In this document: in pieces, positions 45,568-52,951 of the stretch
Position numbering within the stretch: the first letter of the stretch is position 1
Layout of the letters: every line of letters begins with the position of its first letter
Source: Caballeronia sp. dw_276
GTDB taxonomy: Bacteria > Pseudomonadota > Gammaproteobacteria > Burkholderiales > Burkholderiaceae
Length of the DNA: 64,000 bases
Assembly (NCBI RefSeq): GCF_018449635.1
Contig: NZ_JAAVUV010000002.1
Location: 248,001-312,000, forward strand
Direction: 5' to 3'
Position numbers and translations under genes: made by a program
The notes under the pieces: generated by a model
The model's input: the letters and a program-made list of their open reading frames with translations, nothing else
Told to the model about the DNA's origin: nothing
Database searches by the model: none

Positions 45568-45633
45568 GATTGACTGTGGAATGGGCAAGGCCGCAGAGCG
45601 CGGTGTCTTGTTCCTTTTCTGCACACTAAAAAA

Positions 45634-45653
45634 GTACATGTAGGAACATGTAC
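45634..45653. promoter_or_regulatory. Perfect 8-4-8 palindrome, likely GntR operator
   Basis: GTACATGT-AGGA-ACATGTAC, arms identical in inverse over eight bases. It lies 67 bases upstream of the porin ATG, in an AT-rich promoter-like stretch. Size and dyad fit a GntR/HutC dimer site. Confidence 0.65.
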
Positions 45654-45749
45654 GAAATTTAAGGCGACATATTGAACAGGTCAAGCGGGAATTAATGGGG
45701 GAAAACCCTCGGGTTACGAAGGGTCGGATGAGGCAGGATGTCGCAGGAA

Positions 45750-45775
45750 CCGGGCCGCATCAGAGTACGGCCCGG
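45750..45775. terminator. Hairpin after the 45792 gene
   Basis: CCGGGCCG (45750-45757) and CGGCCCGG (45768-45775) pair perfectly with a 10-base loop, 17 bases downstream of the hypothetical gene stop. No strong T-run follows on the minus strand, so it may only pause or protect the transcript. Confidence 0.45.
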
Positions 45776-45791
45776 GGTTTATACAGGTGGC

Positions 45792-46412
45792 TTAGCCGGC
45801 GTCGCCGTCGCTGATCAGCGTTTGCGCGCCGCGAAGATGATCGACGAGATAACGCAGCAAGGCGGCGATATCTCCGAACTCTACGAAGCCCGGGGTCACA
45901 CCATCATCGAAAAGCGGCGAGCCGTTCAACTTCTCCGTGATCGCCAGGCCATTGAACGACGCCACTGGAATTCGTTCGCCAGGCTCGATGCGAAATGTGT
46001 TGCCGCTCGTGGCGGCATCGCGGATACGCATCAGGAACTGAACCTCCGGCGTTCTCAACTCGGAGAAATCGTGCGCTTCGAAAAAGTCAGCAATAGCGAG
46101 AATCGCGTTCGTGCCCGCCACCCGCAGCACCACGGACAGACGTTGCGGGTCCTGATGGAACGCCGCCCACGACTGTCCCAAACCGAGCGCTTCACCTTCC
46201 ACACCAGGCGTTCCATCTTCTATGTGCGTCTGCGGCTCAGAGCGTGACCGCTTGCGCCTGAGCAAAGTGTTCGCGGCCGCCAGATCGGGCGGGGTCTTGT
46301 CCTTATCGATCCAGGCTCCGACTGTGCTTGCATACAGCACGAGCGCGAGCAACTGTTCCTCGATCAACGCGATGCCCAGCTCGACCGGGTCCATGCCATT
46401 TTTTCTGACCAT
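45792..46412 (-). CDS. Hypothetical protein, unrecognised
   Basis: A 206-residue soluble protein with no signal peptide or membrane helix. The start at 46412 is well supported by AAGGAG six bases before the ATG. The N-terminal third is helical and hydrophobic in patches (ELGIALIEEQLLALVLYASTVGAWI); a basic RRKRSRSEPQ stretch follows; the C-terminal part contains FEAHDFSELRTPEVQFLMRIRD and FGDIAALLRYLVDHLRGA. I do not recognise the family. It lies downstream of the DUF3597 copy 2 and ThrRS genes on the same strand, so the three may share a transcript. Confidence 0.65.
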   Translation of the reverse strand: MVRKNGMDPVELGIALIEEQLLALVLYASTVGAWIDKDKTPPDLAAANTLLRRKRSRSEPQTHIEDGTPGVEGEALGLGQSWAAFHQDPQRLSVVLRVAGTNAILAIADFFEAHDFSELRTPEVQFLMRIRDAATSGNTFRIEPGERIPVASFNGLAITEKLNGSPLFDDGVTPGFVEFGDIAALLRYLVDHLRGAQTLISDGDAG

Positions 46413-46465
46413 ATTCGTCTCCTTGTTGTTCGCCGATTCGATTCATGAGCCGACGGAATTTATCT

Positions 46466-46894
46466 TCAGCTCTTAAGGTCCGCAGGAACCTGACCGCCGT
46501 TCTCGGCGAGCTTCTCCATGACTCGTTTATGCAGCCAGATGTTCATCGCGGCGCTGTCTTCCGTGCTCCCCGGATAGTTGAGTTCGGCGGCGAGCTCCTT
46601 GCGCGCGTCCAGGCTGCTGTCCAGATCGAGCAGCTTCAATAAGTCGACAATCGATGAACGCCAGTTCAACTGCGTGTTGATTCCGGCTTGCCTCTCGGTC
46701 AACGCGGCTTCGACATCGACAGGCGGTAGCGCAGCAACCGGAGGTTGGACGTTGCTGGCTGCAACGGTCGAGCCGCTCGAAGGATCCGCATTCGGTGATG
46801 GCGGCGCGGCAGGCGCTGTAGCGCCCGTCGATGCCGTATTCGCCGGATGATCCTGCGGAAATATCTTGTTGAGAATGTTGGTGAAGATGCTCAT
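46466..46894 (-). CDS. DUF3597 family protein (copy 2)
   Basis: A 142-residue paralogue of the protein at 7575. It opens MSIFTNILNKIFPQDHPA, has a longer Ala/Pro/Ser linker and the same domain (PPVDVEAALTERQ, LNWRSSIVDLLKLLDLDSSLDARKELAAELNYPG, AMNIWLHKRVMEKL). GGAGAG stands seven bases before the ATG. It follows the stand-alone threonyl-tRNA synthetase by 38 bases, so it may be expressed from the same attenuated promoter. Function unknown. Confidence 0.88.
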   Translation of the reverse strand: MSIFTNILNKIFPQDHPANTASTGATAPAAPPSPNADPSSGSTVAASNVQPPVAALPPVDVEAALTERQAGINTQLNWRSSIVDLLKLLDLDSSLDARKELAAELNYPGSTEDSAAMNIWLHKRVMEKLAENGGQVPADLKS

Positions 46895-46932
46895 GACGTC
46901 TCTCCGATAGGACTTCAAATTGGATTCTTACG

Positions 46933-48153
46933 TCACATGCGCAACCTTCGTTCCACCATCGGCGCGCGCGCCATGTTGCGGAGGCGTTCAATACCTTCAC
47001 TCATCAATAGCGTGCTCTGCGTGCCGTCCCTGAATCGCAGCGATACAGTTCCGTCGCGCGCGTCGCGCTTGCCTACCGTCAGAAAAACCGGCACGCGCTG
47101 CTCGCGGGCATCGACGACTTTTCGTTCGAGGCGTTCGGGCCGGTCATCGAACGTGGCTCGCAGGCCTGCGTCTTCGAGCGCGTTCATCACGTCCTGACCG
47201 TAAGCAACGCTGGATTCCGAAACCGTCGCCACGGCGACTTGATCGGGGGCGAGCCATAGTGGTAACCAGCCCTCGTGATGTTCGAGAAGCATCGCGATAA
47301 ACCGCTCCATGCTGCCGAGCACCGCGTGATGAATCATCACCGGGCGTACGCGTTCATCGGCGGCATTCACAAAGTTCGCATCGAGCCGCTCAGGCAAGAC
47401 GAAGTCGAGCTGGATCGTGCCGCATTGCCAGCTCCGGCCACGGCTATCGATCAGATGGAACTCAAGCTTCGGACCGTAGAAAGCGCCCTCGCCCGGGCGC
47501 ACTTCGAAGTTCAGGCCGGCGGACGCCGCAGCTTTTGCAAGCGATGCTTCCGCGTGATCCCAAACTGAATCGGCGCCCGCGCGCTGCTCGGGACGCGTTG
47601 CGAGCATGACGTTGAATGTGGAGAAACCAAGGTCCGCATAGACCACGCGAAGCAGATCGCAGAACCTTCGTACTTCGGCCTCGACCTGATCTTCCGCGCA
47701 GAAAACGTGTGCGTCGTCTTGCGTAAAAGCGCGCGTGCGCTTCAGGCCTTCAAGTGAACCAGACGGTTCATCGCGATGACATGCGCCGAACTCGCTGTAT
47801 CGAATCGGCAGATCGCGATAGGAGCGGATACCTTGATTAAATATTTGCACGTGGCATGGACAGCTCATCGGCTTCAGACAATACGCCCGATGCTCTTCGG
47901 CGTCGCTAAGCGAATACATGCCCGACTGAAACTTGTCCCAATGCCCGCTGCGCTCCCACAACGAACGCGCGAGCAATTGCGGCGTGCGTATTTCGCGGAA
48001 CCCGGCGCTGCGCATTCGACGCCGCATATATTCTTCGACCACGCGATACAGCGCCCACCCGCGCGGATGCCAGAACACCATGCCGGGCCCTTCGTCCTGT
48101 TGATGGAACAGGTCCAGTTTGCTTCCCAATTGCCGATGATCGATATCGTTCAT
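46933..48153 (-). CDS. thrS: Stand-alone threonyl-tRNA synthetase core, no TGS or editing domain
   Basis: A 406-residue class II synthetase. It begins where the ThrRS catalytic core normally starts (DHRQLGSKLDLFHQQDEGPGMVFWH) and so lacks the about 240-residue N-terminal TGS and editing domains of the standard enzyme. Motif 2 is FGACHRDEPSGSLEGL and motif 3 is VLGSMERFIAMLLEH. The three zinc ligands appear intact: Cys in KPMSCPCH, His in TQDDAH and His in MIHHA. The C-terminal anticodon-binding domain is present. GGAG lies seven bases before the ATG. A Thr-rich leader and attenuator precede it, so it is probably an inducible backup enzyme. MSCPCH replaces the usual MNCPGH. Confidence 0.93.
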   Translation of the reverse strand: MNDIDHRQLGSKLDLFHQQDEGPGMVFWHPRGWALYRVVEEYMRRRMRSAGFREIRTPQLLARSLWERSGHWDKFQSGMYSLSDAEEHRAYCLKPMSCPCHVQIFNQGIRSYRDLPIRYSEFGACHRDEPSGSLEGLKRTRAFTQDDAHVFCAEDQVEAEVRRFCDLLRVVYADLGFSTFNVMLATRPEQRAGADSVWDHAEASLAKAAASAGLNFEVRPGEGAFYGPKLEFHLIDSRGRSWQCGTIQLDFVLPERLDANFVNAADERVRPVMIHHAVLGSMERFIAMLLEHHEGWLPLWLAPDQVAVATVSESSVAYGQDVMNALEDAGLRATFDDRPERLERKVVDAREQRVPVFLTVGKRDARDGTVSLRFRDGTQSTLLMSEGIERLRNMARAPMVERRLRM

Positions 48154-48208
48154 GACGCACTCCGTTTCTTGATTGACTTGATAAAACCGAAACGGAGGGC
48201 TGTAAACG

Positions 48209-48243
48209 CAGAAGGCCCCGACCGTTTCCGGCGGGGCCTTCTG
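48209..48243 (-). terminator. Attenuator terminator hairpin of the thrS leader
   Basis: CAGAAGGCCCC (48209-48219) and GGGGCCTTCTG (48233-48243) pair perfectly over 11 bases. On the minus strand it lies 18 bases after the leader-peptide stop and ends 55 bases before the thrS ATG, followed by CGTTTA, a weak T-tract. Its 5' arm contains CCCGCC, which can instead pair with GGCGGG inside the leader ORF (anti-terminator), the hallmark of transcription attenuation. Confidence 0.8.
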
Positions 48244-48261
48244 AAGCCGCACACTCAAGCT

Positions 48262-48345
48262 CTAGCGCACGCGAACTCCAGACGACCCGCCTGAGCAGGT
48301 GGTCGTGGTGATCGCGGTTGTAAGGGCGAAGAGATGTGAGTTCAT
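48262..48345 (-). CDS. Threonine leader peptide (ThrL-like)
   Basis: A 27-codon ORF ending in TAG, with LTTAITTTTC in its middle: six Thr codons (ACA ACC, then ACC ACG ACC ACC) within eight codons, interrupted by Ala-Ile. This is the design of E. coli ThrL, where ribosome stalling at Thr codons under poor Thr-tRNA charging prevents terminator formation. ACGACC within the Thr run can pair with GGTCGT downstream, the expected 1:2 hairpin. No Shine-Dalgarno is seen; the promoter hexamers place the transcript start within a few bases of the ATG, so it may be leaderless. Confidence 0.82.
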   Translation of the reverse strand: MNSHLFALTTAITTTTCSGGSSGVRVR

Positions 48346-48354
48346 GAGACAAAC

Positions 48355-48382
48355 AATAAATGGCTTAGCGGTCCGGCGTCAA
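48355..48382 (-). promoter_or_regulatory. Promoter of the leader-thrS unit
   Basis: On the minus strand TTGACG (48377-48382, five of six to consensus) and TTTATT (48355-48360, four of six) are separated by 16 bases. The leader ATG starts nine bases beyond the -10 hexamer. It lies just beyond the phospholipase C stop. Confidence 0.55.
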
Positions 48383-48403
48383 CATCAATATTGCATTGCA
48401 AGA

Positions 48404-50536
48404 TCAGACAAACGTGGTCACCGGCGCCACCGCCGCGGGATCGCTGATGCTCGTGCGGCCGTTTTCGACGTGACCCGCAAGACGGCGAATAAACGAAGAA
48501 TCATCGTTGCTGGTCACCGTCAGGTCGTACCAGTGATGGCTTGCAGCAAGAATCCACGGCTCTTCGATGGACCCCAACGGCGGCACGATCACGTGGCGTG
48601 GTTGCGCGCCGTAAGCGTTATCGATCACTGACAACTTTGCAAAGCCGCCACCTTGGCTCGAGAACTTCAGGAACACGTTGCCGTTCGCCACGTCATATTG
48701 CGCGACTACTTCCGGATGCGCCGGCTTGTTGAAAAGACCGCCGCCCTTCGACTGCGATGCATTGCCGGCGAATTCGCGCACGAAACCGTTCGGGCCATAA
48801 ACAGTGAACGCATAGACGCCCGCCGTAGTGGACAGATCAAACGTCTCGCGCAAGGTCTTGCCCGCTTCGACCGTGTAACGCCACGGGCCATCGGTGCGGT
48901 TCGTCGAGTACACGTAAAAGTGTGCGCCTTGGGAACCGGTATTGGCGAAATGCAATGCAAACTGTTTGCGGTCTGCATCGACTTGACCATTCACATGCAA
49001 CTCATAAGGCAGCGCACGTGCGAAACGCGTACCCGGTTCCTGAGGATCGATCACACCGGGCACAGCCGGAACCGTCGGCGCCGGCTGCGTGGCGCACTGG
49101 TTATCGGCGATGGTCTTGTAGTTGCTCGTGTCCGGCAGCGTGGGCATTTGTGCATCGGGCGTGCGGAAATCGAACGCCGTGGTCAGGTCGCCGCACACCG
49201 CACGACGCCACGGCGTGATGTTCGGTTCCATCACACCAAAACGCGTTTCAATGAAACGAATCACCGACGTGTGATCGAACACTTGCGAGCACACGAAACC
49301 GCCCTTCGTCCACGGCGATACAACCGTCATCGGCACGCGCGGGCCGAGGCCGTACGGAAGACCATCGGCGGTATAGCTGCCGCCACGGCCGGGATTCACG
49401 ACCGTATGAAGCTCGCCGTCGGTTGTCACCGTCGACAAACCTTGCGAACGCGATGTAGGCGGTTGCGGCGGCACGACGTGATCGAAGAAACCATCGTTCT
49501 CGTCGTACATGATGAACAACACGGTCTTGCTCCAGACTTCCGGATTCGCGGTCAGCGCATCCAGAATCTGCGACGTGTATTCCGCGCCGTAAGCCGGTGT
49601 GTATTTCGGATGTTCGGAGTAGGCAGCCGGCGGACACAGCCATGAGACTTGCGGCAGCTTGTTCGCGAGGACGTCGGCCTTGAGGTCATCGAGAGTACGC
49701 ACGGCGTTCGCGCGCTGCTGGAGCGAAGAGCCCTGCGGCGCGTTGATGATGTTGGTGAAGTTCTGCAGGATATTCGTGCCGTAATTGCCATTCAGCGGAT
49801 CGGCGCCGGTGAGACCTTGCTGATAGATCTGCCAAGAGATACCGGCAGCCTCCAGGCGCTCCGGATAGGTGGTCCACGAAAGCAATTGATATTGCGGCGG
49901 TCCGTCGCCATCGACGAAATCATTGTTGTCGAGCAGCGGACCACCCAGCGTACCGGTTGGATCGACCGTACCCGTCATCAAGTACGAGCGGTTCGGATGG
50001 GTCGGACCCGGCAGCGAACAGAAGTAGGCATCGCAGACGGTGAATGCATCGGCGAGCGCGTAGTGGAACGGAATGTCGCTACGCAGGTGGTAGCCCATCG
50101 TCATGTCCGTCTTGTTCGCGGGCCATTGATCGTAGCGGCCGGCGTCAATGGCCGCATGCGTCTTGTACCAGGAATGATCCAGGTCGCCCACGCATTGCGC
50201 GCTCGTTGTCTGCGTGTTCAGATGGAACGGCAGCACGGGCTTCGTCGGATCTTCTTTCGACGGCTGGAACCATACCGGCTTGCCGTTGGGCAGCGGGATC
50301 GGGAAGCGGTCGTTGTAACCACGAACGCCGCGCATATGGCCCATGTAGTGATCGAACGAACGGTTCTCCTGCATGAACACGACGATATGCTCCACGTCGT
50401 TGATCGATCCCGACCGATGCGATGCAGGAATCGCGAGCGCCTTGCGGATCGAATCAGGAAAGACCGTCAGCGCGGCGGCAGCGCCGGCTGACGTGGCGAC
50501 AGTTTGCAGGAAACGGCGACGGCTATTCGATGTCAT
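48404..50536 (-). CDS. Phosphocholine-specific phospholipase C
   Basis: A 710-residue exported phosphoesterase of the PlcN/PlcH family. The Tat signal SRRRFLQTVATSAGAAAALTVF is at the N-terminus. The catalytic head shows VEHIVVFMQENRSFDHYMG with metal-binding Glu-Asn, then CSLPGPTHPNRSYLMTG and FIMYDENDGFFDHVVPP. Two C-terminal beta domains (about 500-700) carry FALHFANTGSQGAHFYVY. The enzyme releases phosphocholine from phosphatidylcholine or sphingomyelin, a phosphate- and choline-scavenging or virulence activity. AAGGTGA precedes the ATG. A small lipoprotein gene lies 77 bases upstream. Confidence 0.95.
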   Translation of the reverse strand: MTSNSRRRFLQTVATSAGAAAALTVFPDSIRKALAIPASHRSGSINDVEHIVVFMQENRSFDHYMGHMRGVRGYNDRFPIPLPNGKPVWFQPSKEDPTKPVLPFHLNTQTTSAQCVGDLDHSWYKTHAAIDAGRYDQWPANKTDMTMGYHLRSDIPFHYALADAFTVCDAYFCSLPGPTHPNRSYLMTGTVDPTGTLGGPLLDNNDFVDGDGPPQYQLLSWTTYPERLEAAGISWQIYQQGLTGADPLNGNYGTNILQNFTNIINAPQGSSLQQRANAVRTLDDLKADVLANKLPQVSWLCPPAAYSEHPKYTPAYGAEYTSQILDALTANPEVWSKTVLFIMYDENDGFFDHVVPPQPPTSRSQGLSTVTTDGELHTVVNPGRGGSYTADGLPYGLGPRVPMTVVSPWTKGGFVCSQVFDHTSVIRFIETRFGVMEPNITPWRRAVCGDLTTAFDFRTPDAQMPTLPDTSNYKTIADNQCATQPAPTVPAVPGVIDPQEPGTRFARALPYELHVNGQVDADRKQFALHFANTGSQGAHFYVYSTNRTDGPWRYTVEAGKTLRETFDLSTTAGVYAFTVYGPNGFVREFAGNASQSKGGGLFNKPAHPEVVAQYDVANGNVFLKFSSQGGGFAKLSVIDNAYGAQPRHVIVPPLGSIEEPWILAASHHWYDLTVTSNDDSSFIRRLAGHVENGRTSISDPAAVAPVTTFV

Positions 50537-50613
50537 CGTGCTTCACCTTTTAGTGTGTATTGAGGGTACGGCGATACGGCTTCGATCGCGGGAAACGATC
50601 GAATGGGGGTGGT

Positions 50614-50871
50614 TCATTGAGTTGTTTCGGGCGGGGAATGCATTACCGGCGCGACCTGTTGCGTGTCTGCCGCAAGGCTCGTTTGAGCGGCAGCAATGGC
50701 GCTGCTCGCCGCCAGTTCACTCGAAGGTGCAGCCTGCACCAATGGTTCGATCGCGCTCGCTGGCAGCGACGGATCAGCCGCGGCTTGAGTAGAGCTAAAA
50801 CTTTCGTGGTCATCTGGCCCGCACGCCGTGAGGGCGAGCGCGGTCAACGCGAGTATCGCGGTTCGTCTCAT
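50614..50871 (-). CDS. Small lipoprotein
   Basis: An 85-residue protein with a type II signal peptide (RRTAILALTALALTAC, lipobox LTAC) and an Ala/Ser/Gln-rich, low-complexity mature part. GGAG is six bases before the ATG. It precedes the phospholipase C gene on the same strand by 77 bases, so joint expression is possible. No family recognised beyond small lipoprotein. Confidence 0.72.
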   Translation of the reverse strand: MRRTAILALTALALTACGPDDHESFSSTQAAADPSLPASAIEPLVQAAPSSELAASSAIAAAQTSLAADTQQVAPVMHSPPETTQ

Positions 50872-51058
50872 GATGTCTCCGCTTGTTCTATGCGCTTGAA
50901 TGTCAGCAGTAACGTTCTTGTTTCATCGCGGTCGCCAGTGTGCGGATGCTTCAAGAAAATTTTGTGAAACGTTTGCTTAGACTTGGTAAGGGCATTTTTC
51001 TATCATTAAGCTTACGGTTTTATATCTTCAAGCTAACCATTGAATATCTTCGAAAAAC

Positions 51059-51073
51059 TAGTTGCATAGCGAA
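51059..51073. promoter_or_regulatory. MarR box, copy 1
   Basis: TAGTTGCATAGCGAA lies 23 bases before the marR ATG and recurs with one change before the tautomerase gene. Confidence 0.55.
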
Positions 51074-51096
51074 TCACTTTCATCTATCCTGAGTTC

Positions 51097-51513
51097 ATGT
51101 TCGATCACTGCATTTACTTCAACACAACGGCCCTTGCGCGAACTCTCGAGCGTGAGTGGACTGCTGCGTACAAACCGTTCGGCCTGACTCCGCCACAGGG
51201 CTTCATGCTGCGCGCGGTGCTCGCAAAGCCGGGAATCGTACAAAGCGAACTCGCTGCGGAACTCGCGATTTCGCGGTCCACGGCGACCAGAACGCTGGAC
51301 GGCTTGCAGAAGCTGATGTTCATTGAACGTAGGTTGACGGAGTCGGACGGGCGCGAAACTGCTCTTTATCCAACCAGCGAAGCGTTGCAGATCAAGGATC
51401 AACTGAACGCTGCAAGCGCTGCGGTCACGCGGCGTTTGAAGGCTGAGATGGGTGAGGCTCGTTTTGTGACGACGGTTGAGAGCGTGAAAGAAGCGCGGTC
51501 GAGCATCGACTGA
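51097..51513 (+). CDS. MarR family transcriptional regulator
   Basis: A 138-residue MarR protein. The winged HTH is GIVQSELAAELAISRSTATRTLDGLQKLMFIERRLTESDGRETALYPT in outline, with the R-x-x-x-x-D-G-R wing. It is followed by a tautomerase gene 43 bases later on the same strand; near-identical TAGTTG.ATAGCGAA elements stand before each gene. It most likely represses itself and the tautomerase in answer to a small aromatic or oxidant. Confidence 0.92.
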   Translation: MFDHCIYFNTTALARTLEREWTAAYKPFGLTPPQGFMLRAVLAKPGIVQSELAAELAISRSTATRTLDGLQKLMFIERRLTESDGRETALYPTSEALQIKDQLNAASAAVTRRLKAEMGEARFVTTVESVKEARSSID

Positions 51514-51525
51514 TTTTTTCCTAGA

Positions 51526-51540
51526 TAGTTGTATAGCGAA
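51526..51540. promoter_or_regulatory. MarR box, copy 2
   Basis: TAGTTGTATAGCGAA, then CTA, giving a TAGTT/AACTA dyad. It starts 13 bases after the marR stop and lies 16 bases before the tautomerase ATG. Confidence 0.55.
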
Positions 51541-51556
51541 CTAAATGGAGCTGAAA

Positions 51557-51946
51557 ATGCCAATCTTGAACGTGAAGGTGAGTGGTGAAAAGTCGGCTGA
51601 AAAGATCTCGGCCATCTCGGCCATGTTGCTGGAACTGACTTCTTCCGTGTTGGGCAAAAAGCGCGACGTGACGGCGATCACAATCCAGTTTATCGAGGCG
51701 GATAGCTGGGTGATTGCGGGAAAGCCGCTGACCGAACACAAGAAATCAAGCTTCTACATGGACATCAAGGTCACCGACGAAACCAATACCAAAGACGAAA
51801 AGGCGCGTTACATAGCCGAGGTGTTTGCAGGCTTCGCACGGATCCTAGGCGAAGTGCACGAAGAGAGCTACATCTACGTTGAAGACGTCAGAGCGGCTTC
51901 CTACGGGTATGGTGGACGAACGCAAGAGTACCGGTATCACCACTGA
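51557..51946 (+). CDS. Tautomerase family protein (4-OT/MIF-like)
   Basis: A 129-residue protein starting Met-Pro (MPILNVKVSG), with the Pro that becomes the catalytic N-terminal base of the tautomerase superfamily. Two beta-alpha-beta units are visible (ISAMLLELTSSVLGKKRDVTAI and KDEKARYIAEVFAGFARILG), fitting a trimer of fused subunits. The ATG at 51557 with GGAG seven bases upstream was chosen because it exposes the Pro. Substrates are keto-enol acids such as 2-hydroxymuconate; here unknown. It probably belongs with the MarR gene. Confidence 0.85.
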   Translation: MPILNVKVSGEKSAEKISAISAMLLELTSSVLGKKRDVTAITIQFIEADSWVIAGKPLTEHKKSSFYMDIKVTDETNTKDEKARYIAEVFAGFARILGEVHEESYIYVEDVRAASYGYGGRTQEYRYHH

Positions 51947-51974
51947 TGCAGTGGGTGCGCGCCGGAGTAAGCGA

Positions 51975-52796
51975 CTAAACGTCGGCGTGCTGCGCCCCGG
52001 GTTCATAAAACAAAGCAAACAATTCCGACTGCGAGCCAATTCCCAACTTCGCGTAGATATGTTTCTTGTGCGCGCGCACGGTCTCGAACGAGATAGTCAG
52101 CTTCTCCGCTATTGCGCGCGACGAGAACCCGCTTAGCGAGAGCATCGCCACTTCAATCTCACGCGCTGTCAGAGCGCCGCGACCGCTCTTGTCGGTCAGT
52201 GCGCCAAAGCGTGCGGGCAGTTCTGAATGCATCGCATCGCCGCCGCTCCCCGCTTCTCGCGCCACACCGAAATTTTCGTATCGAAGACGTTGCTGCATCA
52301 ATGCCAGCACCCATGGCGAAAACAACGTCAGCAACGCCACTTCCCGCTCGTCGTAACGGCGTGTATTGCCCAGCGAAAAACCCATCGTGTAGTCGGCGTC
52401 GATGACAACGTTAAAATGCACTTCATCGCCCACGATGTTTTTCTTGAAGTAGCGCTCGTAGTACTCGGTCATCTTGAAGTTATCGGGCGCAACGTCAGCA
52501 AGCGTGTAGAACCCCGATGTCCGCTGCTCGAATGCAGCAAGATAAAACGGATCAAGCTGATAGAGGGCGGCGAGATAGTCCTGGAACATCAGGTCGACCT
52601 TGCCGTCGGGTAAAGCCTGCTCCGCGCATACCAGCGGCGCAGCGTTGCGGGCAAAACGCAGCGCCACCCAGCTGTCGAAGCTGATATGCCGCTCCAGCAC
52701 GCGCGTGAGGCGTGCCCAGAAATGCGGACCATCGAGCGCGTCGATGGCCGAGCCGATCTCACGATGAAACGCGAGATCGTGCCATTGAAATTCCAT
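51975..52796 (-). CDS. LuxR family transcriptional regulator
   Basis: A 273-residue protein with an uncharacterised N-terminal domain and a C-terminal LuxR HTH: LTAREIEVAMLSLSGFSSRAIAEKLTISFETVRAHKKHIYAKLGI in outline (residues about 210-255). The N-terminal half is not a response-regulator receiver and does not look like an acyl-homoserine-lactone domain. GGAGG is six bases before the ATG. It is divergent from the nitrilase-permease genes; the gap holds GGGTAACCC repeats that are probable binding sites. Confidence 0.9.
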   Translation of the reverse strand: MEFQWHDLAFHREIGSAIDALDGPHFWARLTRVLERHISFDSWVALRFARNAAPLVCAEQALPDGKVDLMFQDYLAALYQLDPFYLAAFEQRTSGFYTLADVAPDNFKMTEYYERYFKKNIVGDEVHFNVVIDADYTMGFSLGNTRRYDEREVALLTLFSPWVLALMQQRLRYENFGVAREAGSGGDAMHSELPARFGALTDKSGRGALTAREIEVAMLSLSGFSSRAIAEKLTISFETVRAHKKHIYAKLGIGSQSELFALFYEPGAQHADV

Positions 52797-52810
52797 CGTC
52801 GCCTCCGCTT

Positions 52811-52856
52811 GGGTAACCCATGGTTGTAACCCGGCCGGGGTAACCCCGGTGGGTAA
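52811..52856. promoter_or_regulatory. Cluster of GGGTAACCC elements
   Basis: GGGTAACCC at 52811-52819, GTAACCC at 52826-52832, CCGGGGTAACCCCGG at 52835-52849 and GGGTAA at 52851-52856, all within 46 bases just upstream of the luxR start and 96 bases before the nitrilase start. Near-palindromic repeats in such a gap suggest LuxR operators. Confidence 0.5.
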
Positions 52857-52951
52857 TTTCTGGACAAAAATAATGCCTCGATAATAGTTCGAATGAAATT
52901 GCGGGACTCACAGATTTACGAATGAAAGGCATCTGGAAGGAGACGCGTCAC

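Noticed and set aside
46933-48153. ThrRS gene as a degraded pseudogene because the N-terminus is missing
   Set aside because: The frame starts with a good ribosome site exactly at the core, all catalytic motifs are intact, and a dedicated Thr leader precedes it.
48209-48345. T-box riboswitch upstream of thrS
   Set aside because: No T-box sequence or specifier-loop architecture; the short Thr-rich ORF with alternative hairpins fits peptide attenuation.
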